From assembly GCA_008711295.1 (NCBI GenBank), contig VUYV01000046.1, forward strand, positions 4,045,569 to 4,109,568: a stretch of DNA of 64,000 bases, given 5' to 3'. Origin of the DNA: Anarhynchus alexandrinus (Eukaryota > Chordata > Aves > Charadriiformes > Charadriidae). A program made the translations under genes and the position numbers. Shown here piece by piece: positions 1 to 13,000 of the stretch (within the stretch, counting starts at the first letter, position 1; each line of letters opens with the position of its first letter). The notes under the pieces are model-generated. The model had not been told where the DNA came from. It did not search any database and was given only the letters and a program-made list of their open reading frames with translations.

Positions 1-640
1 TGTAATACTGTTAATGTTTAGGAAGGATAATGAGATTCCTACACAGTCAATTTTACTGAAATTAACTACAGTAACAGGCATTATGGAATTCAACACTGAA
101 CTCATTAATACTGAATGCATACAACATTTATGATGATGCAAGAGAAAAAGTGATAAAACTGGTATTCAGTGGTTGTTAAGTGCAGAAACAAAACAGCAAA
201 GCAACAAAACAGAAAAACATGAGGCAGAAGTGGGTGTTTATGAGTGTTGCTGTGGCACTAGTTGTGCTGTGGAAGTACCTGTCTTCACACTCCTATGGAG
301 TATAAAAAACAAAAACTGAAGAAATAATTTAATACCCGGATTTGTAACTTCGGAGCTGAATCAAAAAATCAGGGTGATTCACCAGACTCTTGATACACGC
401 CGATATATGGCTTGCTGAGGCAAATGTAGAACTTCTGAAGTGCACTCAGATAAAAATAAACTTGTAAAACAGCTGTGATCTTAGGCACGAGGCTAAATAT
501 CCATCTGAGCTACATTTCAAACGTTTATGGACTTGTTAATATGGTGGAAATTGTATTTTCCTCCAAACTTGTCCAATTACCTCGTAGTAAGTATGCAGGC
601 TAATCAAGACACAGGTTCGTAATCACCTCTGGTAAATTAA
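1..640. other. Upstream flank of ZFAT, no gene seen
   Basis: This AT-rich stretch lies upstream of the CpG island. No long open frame, zinc-finger coding sequence, repeat consensus or RNA gene was recognised on either strand. It may hold distal promoter elements, but none can be pointed to by eye. Confidence 0.6.
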
Positions 641-908
641 AACGGCCTCGGTACCGACGGGCGCGTCAGTATGACCCGCGCAAACCCCGTCTTCCTCAGG
701 GCCCTGGGGCAGGGAGACTTCGCCCCAGCAGGCGGAGCCTCGGGCCAACCGCGGCGTGCCCGGTGACCGGGGGAGACTGCCCCTTGTCCCCGCGTACCCT
801 CGGCTCTCCCACCAGGCCCCCTGCCCCCGCCGGCCGCCCCTCAGGAGACCCGGAAGCGCCGGCGCGCGCCTGAGGGGAGGACGCGCCGCCGCAGCTGCGC
901 AGGCGCCG

Positions 909-953
909 NNNNNNNNNNNNNNNNNNNNNNNNNNNNNNNNNNNNNNNNNNNNN
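909..953. other. Assembly gap (45 N) in the promoter
   Basis: A run of 45 undetermined bases sits inside the CpG island, 86 bases before the ATG. The true length of the gap is unknown. It is followed directly by nine T in an otherwise GC-rich island. It probably hides 5' UTR or core promoter sequence. Confidence 0.98.
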
Positions 954-1038
954 TTTTTTTTTCCTCTCAGACCGGGCCGCGCCGCTTGGCTTTCGGTCAG
1001 CTCCCCCGCCGCTCCCCCGCCCCGTCCCCGCCGCGGTG

Positions 1039-1057
1039 ATGGAGGCTGCGGCTGCAG
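1039..1057 (+). CDS. ZFAT: ZFAT coding exon 1 (start codon)
   Basis: Only 19 coding bases: ATG followed by codons for EAAAA and the first base of a glycine codon. The start was chosen because it has a G at -3 and a G at +4, lies in the CpG island, is followed by a consensus donor (GTGAGC at 1058), and gives MEAAAAG, resembling the human N-terminus METRAAAEG. The phase (1) matches exon 2 exactly. The 5' UTR part of the exon extends upstream to an unknown point and may reach the N gap, or may begin at the AG at 969-970. Confidence 0.88.
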
Positions 1058-4000
1058 GTGAGCGGGGCGGTGCGGGGCCGGCCGCAAGCGGCAGGCCGGG
1101 GAGGGAGGGGGAGCGCGGACGGATCCTCTGACAGCAGGGCCGAAACTCACGGCGGGGGGGAAGTAGTTCCGGCATGGGTTGTTGTCACGCTCCATCCGCA
1201 CGAGAAGTAGTTCCCTCAGCGGCGCGCCGGTGGCTGTTCCCCTCACCCCGGCGGTCATCGCCGCTCCGCTGGCAGCGAAGGGGAGGGGGGTGAGGGGGAC
1301 GGGACAGGGGCTGCCCGGCGCCTTGGGGGGGTTGTGGAGCCGCCTCCCTCGGGGGGTGCTCCACGGAGGGGTGAGGGAGGGCCGCGGGCCGCCGTGTGGC
1401 TGTGAGGAGGCGGTGGGGCTGCCCCGGTGCGGTCTCCCTCCCGAGGAAGAGGCGGCCGTGTCCCGCCGGGCCGTGCAGGGCTCTCCGCAGTCAGGGGGTG
1501 CGGGTGGTGCCTGGGAGGGGGCTGGGGCAGGCCCCGAGGTCTCTCGGTAGCCCCGAGGTCCCCGGCTGCCAGTCGGGGGACACCTGGAGAAAAGCAGCTG
1601 CCGGGCTGCCTGCTGTTTGTGTCGAACTGATGCACATCTGTATTTAAAACAGTCCTGCTTTCCTTTGACAGCTTGTGTAAATAGTTTTAGCTCAAGAGCC
1701 TGAGAGTTCAGCTGCAGGAAGGAGATAACAAGTTAAAGTTAGATGCTTCCACTGCATCGTCATCTCAGTCCTTTATGTGCCTTATGTTGGCCTGACTTTC
1801 ATGGGGATGACGTGTAAGTAAAATTACTCAGACATGATAGCCATAGGAACATCATGTGCGTGCTTTCTGCATTTCACAATCCCGATGTGTTCATTGCAGT
1901 ACAAGTTTGTCAAGGGATGTTGCAATAATTTAACGCTAGTTAATTACTCTGTACGCTCAAATTTGGCTTTTGGTTGTCATTCCCTGAGATGACATTTTAA
2001 TGTTTAGAATCCTAAGGTGTTTCTAGCTGTCCTATGAAGTATTTACAGACAATTAGTTTACAACTCAAACAAGATTTTATGCCAAAGAGAATAGCACTAT
2101 CAGGAGAATAACTTGTATCTGAATAGCAGCATATCTAACAGGTGCTGTGTTACTATTGTAACAACATTCCAGGTGTTTTATACTCCCTGATCCAACTTTA
2201 GATAAGAAACTAATTCTCTTCCTACTCCTATTACTACTAATAAATTCATATTTGTTCAAGCACATTTCTTCTAATAAAAAGTGTTCTGAGGGTAGTTGAA
2301 CCCAGAACTGTTACGAGTGTCTGCTGTGTTTGATACTGCAACTGCTGAACTGTATCTGACTTCAGATACATTTCTGTTATGTGTGCTTCCAAAAATCAGG
2401 TTTGGAGCATTTCAGTCAGGGCATCCTGAAGTCGGTGGCTGATCACATTGTTTGTGCTTATTGTTTGAGAGGTTCCGAGTGTTTTCAGTATCTCTGGTAG
2501 TGTGGCTTATGGTAGGATATTATTGTACGATAGTGTATTTCATTGGTAACTTCAGCAGTGTTGCATTTGACCACATGAGGGCGATCTTAGAACATTAAAA
2601 AAGACAAAGCCTTACTAAAAGCACATCTATTATGGCTTTTTCTTTAATGATGGAGAAGGTACCTTGTTTATATGTTTGATAAACTGATTATTCTAAACTG
2701 CTGCAAATAATTTCATTTCCTAGTAATTAGAGTATCCTTTTTAATCTAGTTCTGAATTTTGTGTATTTTAACCAAGATCTGCATGTGTAAGCACTTGTTG
2801 TCTTTTGAAGAACTTCATTTAACTTTTTCCAGGAACATTTGTGAAGCTCATGTGTGTAAAAGAAAAAAATGCTTTCGTTAGTTAAACTTCAGTAGTTTTA
2901 AATTCAAGTTGCTTTTGTCAAATCAAGTAACAGACTAGTTAAATAAAATGTGTTTGGTTGTGGTGAGAGCGTGAGGACATGCTTCGGACTAAGAAGGATG
3001 ATAAGAGCCTTGTGCCTTTTCCTGTTGGGGCAGCTGTTTCGTCATGTGACATGAGGCAGGCTATGGTTTCTGGTGATATCTTAGAACTCTCTGAAGCGTG
3101 TCAATGTAACTTGGGTGCTTAGTCTTCCGGTCACTCAAGTTAACTGTCTAAAGTTAATCTGTCAAAAGGCACAACTCTAGCGCAATAGCACTCTGTTTCT
3201 CTACCTTTGCATTGAAAATAATGATGTCTTTATGTCAAATGTTTGGAGATTTTCAGATGTACTGAGTTATGTTGGTGAAATATTACAGTATTTGAGTGCT
3301 GGAGTAACTGAGGTGCGTTGAAGTCTACATTGTGTAGTGCTGATATTGCGATTTAAAAAAAATCTTAAGAAAGTAACAATGACCTGGATCTTAATTTTGT
3401 GGCACGCCTGACACATCATGTCTCTAACAGTGACTCATGATGGATATCTGAATAGAGAAGTGTAAGAACAGGGCAAGCACACAGTGATATTTGTCCAGAA
3501 TACTCTTATAGGCCTTCTTACGGTCTTGCTGAGCCCTGAGTAGTGTATTTCCACTTACTAGGTCTTGATGGACTTTTCTTTATTTTTTTATTTTAACACC
3601 AACTGGGCATGTACCTATCTTAAAGTTATATGAAGATTTGCCTCCTTTCATGTTCTCTGCTTCTCCCAGTGCAGCTGCAGGGAGAATTTTTTTGCACTGT
3701 GTTTTTACATTTAGTTTAACACAATTTACAATCTTTTTTTTGTTTTCTTCGTTTAACAAAACTTTAACTTTTGTAAAGATGTTTTCTTCTACTAAGGCTT
3801 CCTTTCACTGCTAGATTTTTTTTCTTCCTCTTTCTAAAATCTTCTTTGATGATTAGCATCGAATATGATGCTTTTAAATAGTCTTCATGCTGCTTTCAAG
3901 GATTTAACACTTCTTGGAACCTTTTTAGTCCTTTTTGTAGTCTGTTTTTGTTTTGTTAAAGTTGCTTTTTATCTTTATATAGTTCACATTGTTGAAGTTA

Positions 4001-7000
4001 AACACAAACATTTGGCTCTTTATCACTCTTTTAAATGATTTTTGAGTACTTTAATCACGGTTAGTGACTCTCCAGTAGTGTCACTTTGAATGCAGTCCTC
4101 TCTTAAACTTCTAATAAAGTCAAGAACTGTTTCTCCTCATGTGGTTTCCCTGAGTGGTTGCTGGGTGAAGCAGTCATTAATGGTGTCTAAACATTTAATC
4201 TTGGCATCCTGTCCTGACCTGACATTTAACAAATCTGCATAAGGGTAATTGAAGCCTACAGTATGTTATTTCTGTCTTTGTGACCTCTTTTATCCCCTTC
4301 ACTGTGTCACAGTCATTCTTACCATTGTGGTGAGACTGTTGCTCAAGTAGTCCTAACACTGCTTTTCTGTACAATGTGGGTATTTTGGTCCTCAGGGATC
4401 CTGTTACTTGTTAAAAAAACCCTGTTAATCAGATTTGACCTTAAGCTGCTTCTAACAGATGGCATTGCTTCACAAACAATGCACATCCTAGTTTCTGTCC
4501 TCGATATTTTGAGGTGGTAGCGTCCCACTGGCATTTCAACAATATTTTTCAGAAACTTGTTTGTATGCATGTCTGTCAATAATCCTTGTCTACAGCTAGG
4601 CATTCGGATTTTGACACCTTATTAGGCTTCTTGCATTATTGTAGTAGTATGTAGATTTATCTTTTTAAAAGCGACTACAAAAAAATGGAAAACAAACCCA
4701 ACAATTTGTTTCAACTGCTTTTTGATCCCTGTTAAAATCTTACTAACTTCTGTGTCATCTTTCATTTGAAAATAGTCTTCATGATTTTACCACTGCAAGG
4801 TGAATCAACTTGATCTTTGTGGTCTTCTGCGCTTGTCACCTACCCTTCAATCTTTAGTTCAAAAAAGTTTTCATAATCTCTTAAATTCTGGGTTGGATGA
4901 AGCTTGATGCTCCTCTATGTTTTGTCTCAGCTTGTATAGAAAACCGTCAACTTAGTTCTGCTCACACCACCACTGTCATACGTTTGTGTCCCAAGCACCT
5001 TAACTAGTGCTTTTTTCCCCTGCTTTTCTTTTCTCTGCCCTAGTATATTTGTATTGTGTAGATTTTTAAATGCAGTTTACTTCTTAATCAGAAACATTCA
5101 CAGACTTCAGTGTGATTTAGTCTTGTATACTATGAACCTGTCTGTAATGTCTGAGCCTCTATAGATGTAGTTTACCTTGTAAACTAAACTTGTGGCTTTG
5201 TTAGAAAAAATGTTGAATATATATCATTAGGTTTTCCATGAAACCATATTAAGTGTTATTGATTTTAGTATCTTCTTTTAGTTTTTGCAGAAATGTATCC
5301 TATATCAACATTGCCATGACTTACTTTCTTAATGTTAAAATAAAAAATGTTTGTGGCATTTAACTAATGCTAATTGTCCTGATTTTAGTTAGCAGCTAAA
5401 AGTGAGAACGGGCATGGTCAGATGCTCCTTTTCCTTGATTGAATATATTCTGTATTCTGAGTTTTGTCTCAGTAGTTGTGAATTAAATAGTAGCTGGTAG
5501 CTGATATTCACTCAATAGCTGGGGAATTAAAAAAAATAGTTGCTTGCTGTTCATAATAGTTCAAACTCAGATGATGACAGCCCTAAAATAACTTTCTATT
5601 CTCTCTGGCCTGCTGCTTTTAGTACAGTTAATTTGTTAGTTTTGAACATGGGATACTCGTGATGCAGCTGTTCTAATGGTAGCAAATAGTGGCAGGTTTT
5701 ATACATTTTTTTTTAACACTTAATGAGTATAATGCTTTTGATTTGGACATATGCCATAATCCTGCATATTGATTTCTTAATGAATCAAAATAGAGAAAAT
5801 AGCAGGAAACAAGTATTGATTTATTTATTTTTTTTTACTCTATCAAATGAAGAGAAATAAAATTAGTTTATACCAGTGTCTTTATTAAAATGATAACTAA
5901 AATGTTACAAGGTTGAGGAAGAGGTCAAGGGAATAAATCTATGACTAAATATAGCCTTCTGAGGTTAAACTGTATGTAATCAAAACTTCTATTAATTTAA
6001 AAATCCTTTTTTGTGAGATAGAAAAATGCAACTGACAGTTAGTTGCATTTTACTGAAATTATGAAATACTACTCATTACTCGAAGGTATTAAAAACACAT
6101 AGTCATACATTTAACAGTATTTTAAAAATAGTTTTATTTCTTTTTTAAACAGATTAAAGTAGGTTGTAAATATAAAAAAAACCCACCAAACAACAAAAAA
6201 CATCCTTCCAGTGAAGCAATAAAAATTAGAGACACATTATAACATGTATTTGACATTAGTATAGGATATCATACTTTCTCATACTGTATGTGGCAGTTCT
6301 TTCATGTTCAGTTCAACCCATTTTTTTACTGAGAAATAATGTTGCTTGTATTAAACACAAATTACTGTCTTTTCACATTTTGCTTTCATTAACTGTTATC
6401 TCACGATTTCAATACTTCTACCTAAAGAAGCTATCAAGGAAAAGTCTTGTTTATTGTTCTTAGACATTTGAATATCTTGCATGCTCAGCATTTATGTATG
6501 AAGAGTTCTGTAATAAAAACAATAGTTTTATTGGAAGAATTGTGCCCACTATATTGTACTTGAGATTTGAACAGTAATTCTTGTGTTTTCTCAGTAATTC
6601 TCATGTTGGTGTATTATTACCTTGTTTGGTATTATAATGGAAAATTTAACTCCACTGAATAAAGACAGCTTGTAATTAATAGAGCTGTGAATTGCAGATT
6701 TCAAGATAACAGTGCAGAGGGAAAGCAGTGGCAAGACAGTGAGGAAGTCAGGTACTGAAGTAACATAAATACCTCTTTTTTTTTTTTTATATAAGCTTGG
6801 TGAACAGCAATGCAGTGCTATACTTTGCCTTGTAGAGGAAACCACAATTTGTTTCTGATTGTATTCTAACATTTGTGTTAACTAGTTGTAGACATTGTTA
6901 AAGCGTTAGAGTTTTTATAGTGTGGGAGTTTTTATAGGAATAAGCAGTTATTTTAGGAATATTTTGAAATTAGTGCTGGATTTTAAGCAGTTGTCTCTCA

Positions 7001-10000
7001 ATATAGTCCAGTACTGAGATATATTTAGGTGTGAGTGTAGGATTTGTTTTTCCTTGGTCCTCAAGCATAGTGTTTTTTATAGGTATGGGCTTGGAGATTT
7101 GGGAGTAGCGCACCTTAGGGAAGTAAAACTTGGAGAAAGATAAGAAACACCATTCTGGGGCATATCCTGGGGGAGTCCCTGTCACAGGCTGGTGGACACG
7201 GCTGCTGCTTTCCCACTTGCAGATTCAACCAGCGGCAAAGCTGAGTATCCCTGAGACACACTCCACATACACACCAGCATGGGAGGCACTGCCCTCAACA
7301 GCATCTATGTATAGGACTCATAGAATATAAGCAGAGACAGCCAAGCCCACCTCTTTGGCTGGTAGAGATTGAAAATCACTAGTGAATGCACACAGAGCAC
7401 TCTATAGCTTCACAAGCACGCGCACATTCGTAGATCTCCCAGGTATCTCCCACGGGAGGCAGTCCTTCACAAACTGCTCCAGGATGGGTCCTTCCCATGG
7501 GCTGCAGTTCTTCACAAACTGCTCCAGCGTGTGTCCTTTCCACAGGGTGCAATCTTCCAGTAACAGACTGCTCTAGCATGGGTCCCCCACAGGCCCTGCC
7601 AGAAAACGTGTTTCTGTGTGGGCTTCCTTCCATGGGCCGTGTCTCCTGTTCAGGAGCCTGCTCCTGCGTGGGCTCCTCTCCATGTGTAGCGACTTCTTTC
7701 AGGGCATATCCACTTGCTCTGGTGTGGGGTCCTCCACGGGCTGCAGAGTGGATATCTGCGCCACCATGGCCCTTCATGGGCTGCAGAGGGACAACCTGCC
7801 TCACCATGGTTGTCTCCTGGGGCTGCAGGGCAGTCTCTGCTCCAGCACTTGGAGCACCTCTTCCTCCTCCTCCTTCTCTGGTCTTGGTGTCTGTAGGGCT
7901 GTTTCTCACATTTTTCTCTCTTCTCTCTCCCATCTGTTGTTTAACGTTTTTTAACCTTTCTTAAATATGTTATCACAGAGACACTACCAACATCACTGAT
8001 GGACTCAGCTTTGGGCAGTGGTGGGTCCACCTTGGAGCTGGCTGGAGCTGGCTCGCTCTGACATGGGGCAGCTCCTGGTGTCTTCTCACAGAAGCCACCC
8101 CTGCAGCCTCCCCTTGGCTACCAAAACCTTGCCATGTAAACCAAATCCACATAGTCCCACAGACACTCCTAAAGTATCCCAAATCTTCCCGATCTCGTTT
8201 CCCTTTTCTTACCAGTTACAAAGTCCAGGTAGCCTCCAGAGCTGTGCCTGCAGTTTCTTGGTGTCCCATCAATTAGTAACTGGAGACTTTCGGTCCTTGA
8301 TATTGTCACTGTTATCTCTTGTCTGCCAGGTTTGTGTCTCCATAAGCAGACTCTCACATTCCACATGCCCTTATAAATGATAAAAAAAGACTAAGATCTT
8401 TTTTAAGAAGTTGATGTTTCTCATACAGAGAAAGTTTAAAAAAAAAACAAAATAAACTTTTCACATAATAACTGGATTTGCAACAAGTGCTGCGTGCTAT
8501 GACATGACTTACTGCAGAGTTGAAAAACCTGAGTGGTGAAGAGTGAGCGGTTCTGTGGACCTGCACATCAGGTGAAGCGATGGAGCATCTGGGCTGCTGT
8601 GCGCTCCCTGCTGCGCTGCTCTCTGTTAGCTCTTGGTGAGCTGCCTGGTGAACTAGAGCATGGAGTTAAGTGACCCGCAACAAATTGGGAATGCAGCCAG
8701 AGACTGGAGAAGGAGACGGTGTTGTGGAACTAGGAGAAGGAGAATAAACACGAGGACATGATTCTGAGCTGAAGGCATGTGTTGGTTTGTTTCTAATAAT
8801 TCTAGCAGGCTCCATAAAGAAACTAACACCACCACAAGGCCTTTCTTTGCAAACCTTGATGTGCTTGTAGATAGGAAGATAGAAGCAAAGGGAGGTTAGA
8901 ATCCAAGGTATAGGAACCTCATCTGTGGCATGGAGATCCTCTAGCAGTTTTGTTGGGGTAGAAAATGGCAAATTAGTGGCTTAAATTGTGTCTTTACAGG
9001 AAGTAGTACTGCTGGAGTGGAGAAGAGACATGGCGGTTTTCTCTGTGGTATAACTGGGTATAAGCTCTGGAAATAAAGATGTATTTTCTTACTTAATCTG
9101 AATTAAGAATACCTGAATCTTCTGGCAGGATTCAGTAAGACAGTGTCTAGTAGCTGTACGGTATAATATGCCCAATGAAGACTGTGGTAGCTTTAGATCT
9201 CACCTGTCTAAATCTTGTGAAACCTGGAAGCTATATTTACCTTTAAGATTTTAAGCTAAGAACAAGTACTGCTGGATTTCAATCCGGCTGCAACAGAGAA
9301 AGGGAAAGGTCTTGTAGCTGCAAGAAAAAGGGAGGTTGGAAACAAGTTAACATGACTAGTTATGTTGAAAGCTTGGAAGTGTGTAATAAGGAACAGGGAG
9401 AGAGAAGAGAGTCTGGTAGAGAGCATGGTGTAAGAGATGCAGGAGACAGAAAGGGAAAGAGTGAAAAATGCATGATGGGAAGGGGGGGGGGGGGGGGGAA
9501 AANTTACCAAACTAAGAATAAAGATTGTATTGCATATGCTGAAGATGGAAGTCTTTTAGATTTAATATACTTTGTTCTCTTCTTTACTTTCACCATTAAC
9601 ATTACTAATTGTCTGTGATACAATCACAAATACCTAATTGTCATAAGAAAAAAGAACTAAGAAAAAACCCCAACAAGAAAAGTCCTAGTCTGAGAATGAT
9701 GTATAAGATTTTTAATTGCAGAAGGTTCTTGTTGTTAAGGTTTTGATGGTGATGAGGCAGCAAGGTTTGTTTCAGCTCTGTTGTAAGTTTGGAAGGAAGT
9801 AAGTAGTTACTCATATTCTGTACTTTATTGCTGTGTATTTTAGGAAGGTTGACCAGGTGCATAAGTATGCGTACTATCAACTTTGTTATTCCACAGGCCA
9901 GTAGATATCTGGTGAAATTTATTTTTGTATTTAGAACAGTTGCAGAACTTCAAAGGCTATTACAGAAGTTTTTAACTGTTGCTTGCATTGAAAAGAGTGA

Positions 10001-13000
10001 TGAAAAGTTTTGGATACATTAGAATGATTTATGGCATATAGATACAAATTTTTTTCCTTGCTCTGTCTTTCTTTCGAAATTAGTTATTTAAAAATATGTA
10101 TTTAAAAATATCCAACACCTAGCATACCTTTTATGCAAAATGACAGTTTTTGATTAGTTTAAATTAAGTCTAGACTAGTTTTGTCAGTGATCAAAAGTAT
10201 ATATGAGTAATATATTAGCTGATTCCCTTAAATGCTGTTAATTTCAGTGATTTTTCTGAGATAAGTGCTTCTTTCTCTCCCCTTCTCCCCTCTCCAACTT
10301 TAAAGCGAAACAGCATGGGTACTGTTTTATGCTTTGTGAAAGGCTTTGGGAATAAAGGAGCCAGCTTCCTAGTCTGCAACTTGCTATTCGTTTTCAGTAA
10401 TCCACTTCTTAATCTCCCTTTGCTGTATGTGTGCTCAGTATAAAGGAAAAAAAAATGACTAATTAAGAAATATGCTGAGATCTTTGGAAGAATTAAAAAA
10501 AAATTGAAATGGCTTAGCTTACATTATAGCTTAATTGTCCACTTTTCTATTTAAGAAGAAAATAACTGGTATTATTTATTTCAGTGTACACTTAGCACAG
10601 TTTATATGGGCAAACTGAAGATAATGAATTAACACAAAGCATGTTTAGTGAACAGAATGTTCCAAATTGGTTTTGGCTGATATTCCTGTTGTTTGTTTAC
10701 CTGCATACTTGATTACTGTTCCTTTCTTTGTCTGCATATTTAATTGCTGTCTAATTAATTGCTCTGTTGATTTCCTACATAATTAATTATTCACTAATTA
10801 ATCATTGATTCCCTGCATAGTTAATTAACTTATTGCTTATTTGATTTTTACACTTAATTGACTATAATTCATTGCTCTATTGCAACACCACCTAATTAGC
10901 AACTGGTTAATCAATTATTGTTTGCTTATTCCTAATCCAGTTGTTTAGGCCTGTGATCAGCATGGTTTATCCTCTGCTATCTGACCCCCTTTTCCAGTCA
11001 TTCTTCCTTAAATAATTTTTTTACTCTGTTTTATTTCCATCTCACCTCTGAGCAAAGCACATGCATCTTCTGCGTATTCTCCTGATGCCTTCTGCACCTT
11101 CACTAATGCTCACACTGCTCTCTGCTACCTGGTCTGTTAATTTCTGGTTTTGTTCCAGCTTTACTTCTGTTTGATGGTTTGTGTAATCAGGAACTTTAAA
11201 CAACCACAGAGACTTTTGGGGATTCTTCTTGTTCTTCTGCCCATCTCCAAGTCCTCACTGGGAGGAGTGAGAGAGAAAGTGGTGTGTGAGTACTGATTAC
11301 AACTGTTGAAGGAAGAGACAGGAGACACAAAGCAGTGAGCCTGAACTTGCAGGGAAAACAACTAGCAGGTCAGGAAGCAGAAACAGTGGCAAATAAAACC
11401 TCAAAATAGAAGACTCAGCTAAATCATTGAATTTCAATGTCCAGTGTTAGTTAAACCTTTAGGTAAATGCTCATAGGTTTTGTAGTGTGAATCTTAAATG
11501 TGCATTTACATATAGGGAGAACAGTTGTCATCCACTGGGTCAATAACAGGCTTCATTCAGATTAAAAAAAAAAAAAGAATAATACTAACTAGAGCAGAAC
11601 TAGTTCAAAGGAACTGATTCAAAGGAACATTTCCATTATAAACATACCGCAATCAAAATAGAAATGTGTGTGTGCTCAAGACAGCAGAATGCCTGAGAAG
11701 GAACCCTACTGAGCTCCTAAGAACATGTTGAATGTATTATGCCTTTTACATAGCTGCTTGTGTGTGTAATATAGAGTATATTTCAAACAACAGGAACAAT
11801 ATTTGAGTTGTTTTTCAGAGATGTTTTTGAAGAGATGAAGGCATACTCTGCCTTTTAGTTTTGAGGTAGTTGTATTATTTCTGAAGATGAGGATGCCTTT
11901 GTTATATTTTCAGGTGCAAATAACTGAAAAGAGAGCCAGCTCTGATGTTCTTAAAATTCAGAATGCCTTAAAGATGGATTTTTCTTGAGTGGGGTGAACC
12001 ATATAATTAGTGTGTCATGCAGGGAGGGGAATAACGTTGAACAGGGGTGGTGATCTTTGCTTGGGATTGGTTTGAAAACAGGTCGCAAAATACAGCTTCC
12101 CTGTTCTTTCCCCCAGATGCATCCCAAAGTTCACAAAATATCACTTTATTTCTGTACTTATCTGGCTGATCTGTGCTGTGGTTTGTACCTCAAATATCAT
12201 TGCTTGTTCCAGTTTGATTTCAGTGAGCATATGTCCCTAATTTTCCTTAGGGAGGCGGAGGGGAGAGGAGCAATTGGAGACCAATCTCTGGGCCAGGAGT
12301 TCATATATGTAGCTGCAGAACAAGCGTGCTGTTAAAATTGGTTCCTGGTTGTTGTTAGGTTTCATTGGACACTGAAGGGAGCAGGGACTGGTGAAAAATC
12401 AAACCATTAAAACAAATGACAGCAGTTTTAGAAAGCAAACAAAGTCCTGTGAATTAACTCTCTGCCAAAAGTTTGTGAGTTTCTGGTTTTTTTTTTTGAA
12501 TTGTTAACTTTATATTAACCCTTCTTTATTGTGGCTCTCTTGTGGCTTTGCTTTCATATCACACCTCTAGTACCTGTGAATTAAAAAAAAAACAAACACA
12601 AAGTTTTGGCTAAAGCTCTGTAAAATTTCTGTTTAAAGCATTGACCAAGGAAAGTTTTAATGAAATTCTTCATTTGCTGCTGCTTCGAAAGTTTCTAGTT
12701 TGTTGAGGGTTTTTTTGAATCAACAGGAATTTCTCATAGAACTTGTATGTCAAAGCATATGAAATACTAGATGTTTTTGTTAATGTCAAATGCTAATATT
12801 GCTTCTGAGGCTGATATGATGTGTTTTGTTTTGAGAGCAAAATTTTTTTTCCCCCCTCCTAAATTTTACTCCTATTCCTGCCCATTTTTGTCCACGTAGA
12901 TGGGTCGAGGCCCAATATTTTTTTCAAATATTGGGATAAAAGAAGAAAAAACTTTTGTGTTTGTACAGCTCTCAAGTGAATGGCCAGAAGGAGAAAGGAA

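Larger units (their letters stand above)
640..1630. promoter_or_regulatory. CpG island promoter of ZFAT
   Basis: The composition changes abruptly from AT-rich DNA to a GC- and CpG-dense block at about 640 and falls back near 1630. The block contains the start codon at 1039 and the first splice donor at 1058. It has no TATA box at a convincing position, as expected for a CpG-island promoter with dispersed initiation. GC-rich boxes are frequent on both strands. The transcription start cannot be placed, because a 45-base run of N (909-953) covers the region just upstream of the start codon. CpG-island promoters often fire in both directions, so a divergent transcript towards position 1 is possible, but no exon for one was recognised. 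Confidence 0.85.

Noticed and set aside
623..1635. Several open frames on both strands in the CpG island, some over 100 codons, one crossing the N gap
   Set aside because: High GC depletes stop codons, the peptides are low-complexity Pro/Arg/Gly/Ala sequence, and one depends on the undetermined bases. None resembles a protein family.
7379..7933. 184-codon minus-strand open frame
   Set aside because: It lies wholly within a GC-rich repetitive block and its peptide echoes the DNA repeats. Kept as part of a repeat, not as a gene.
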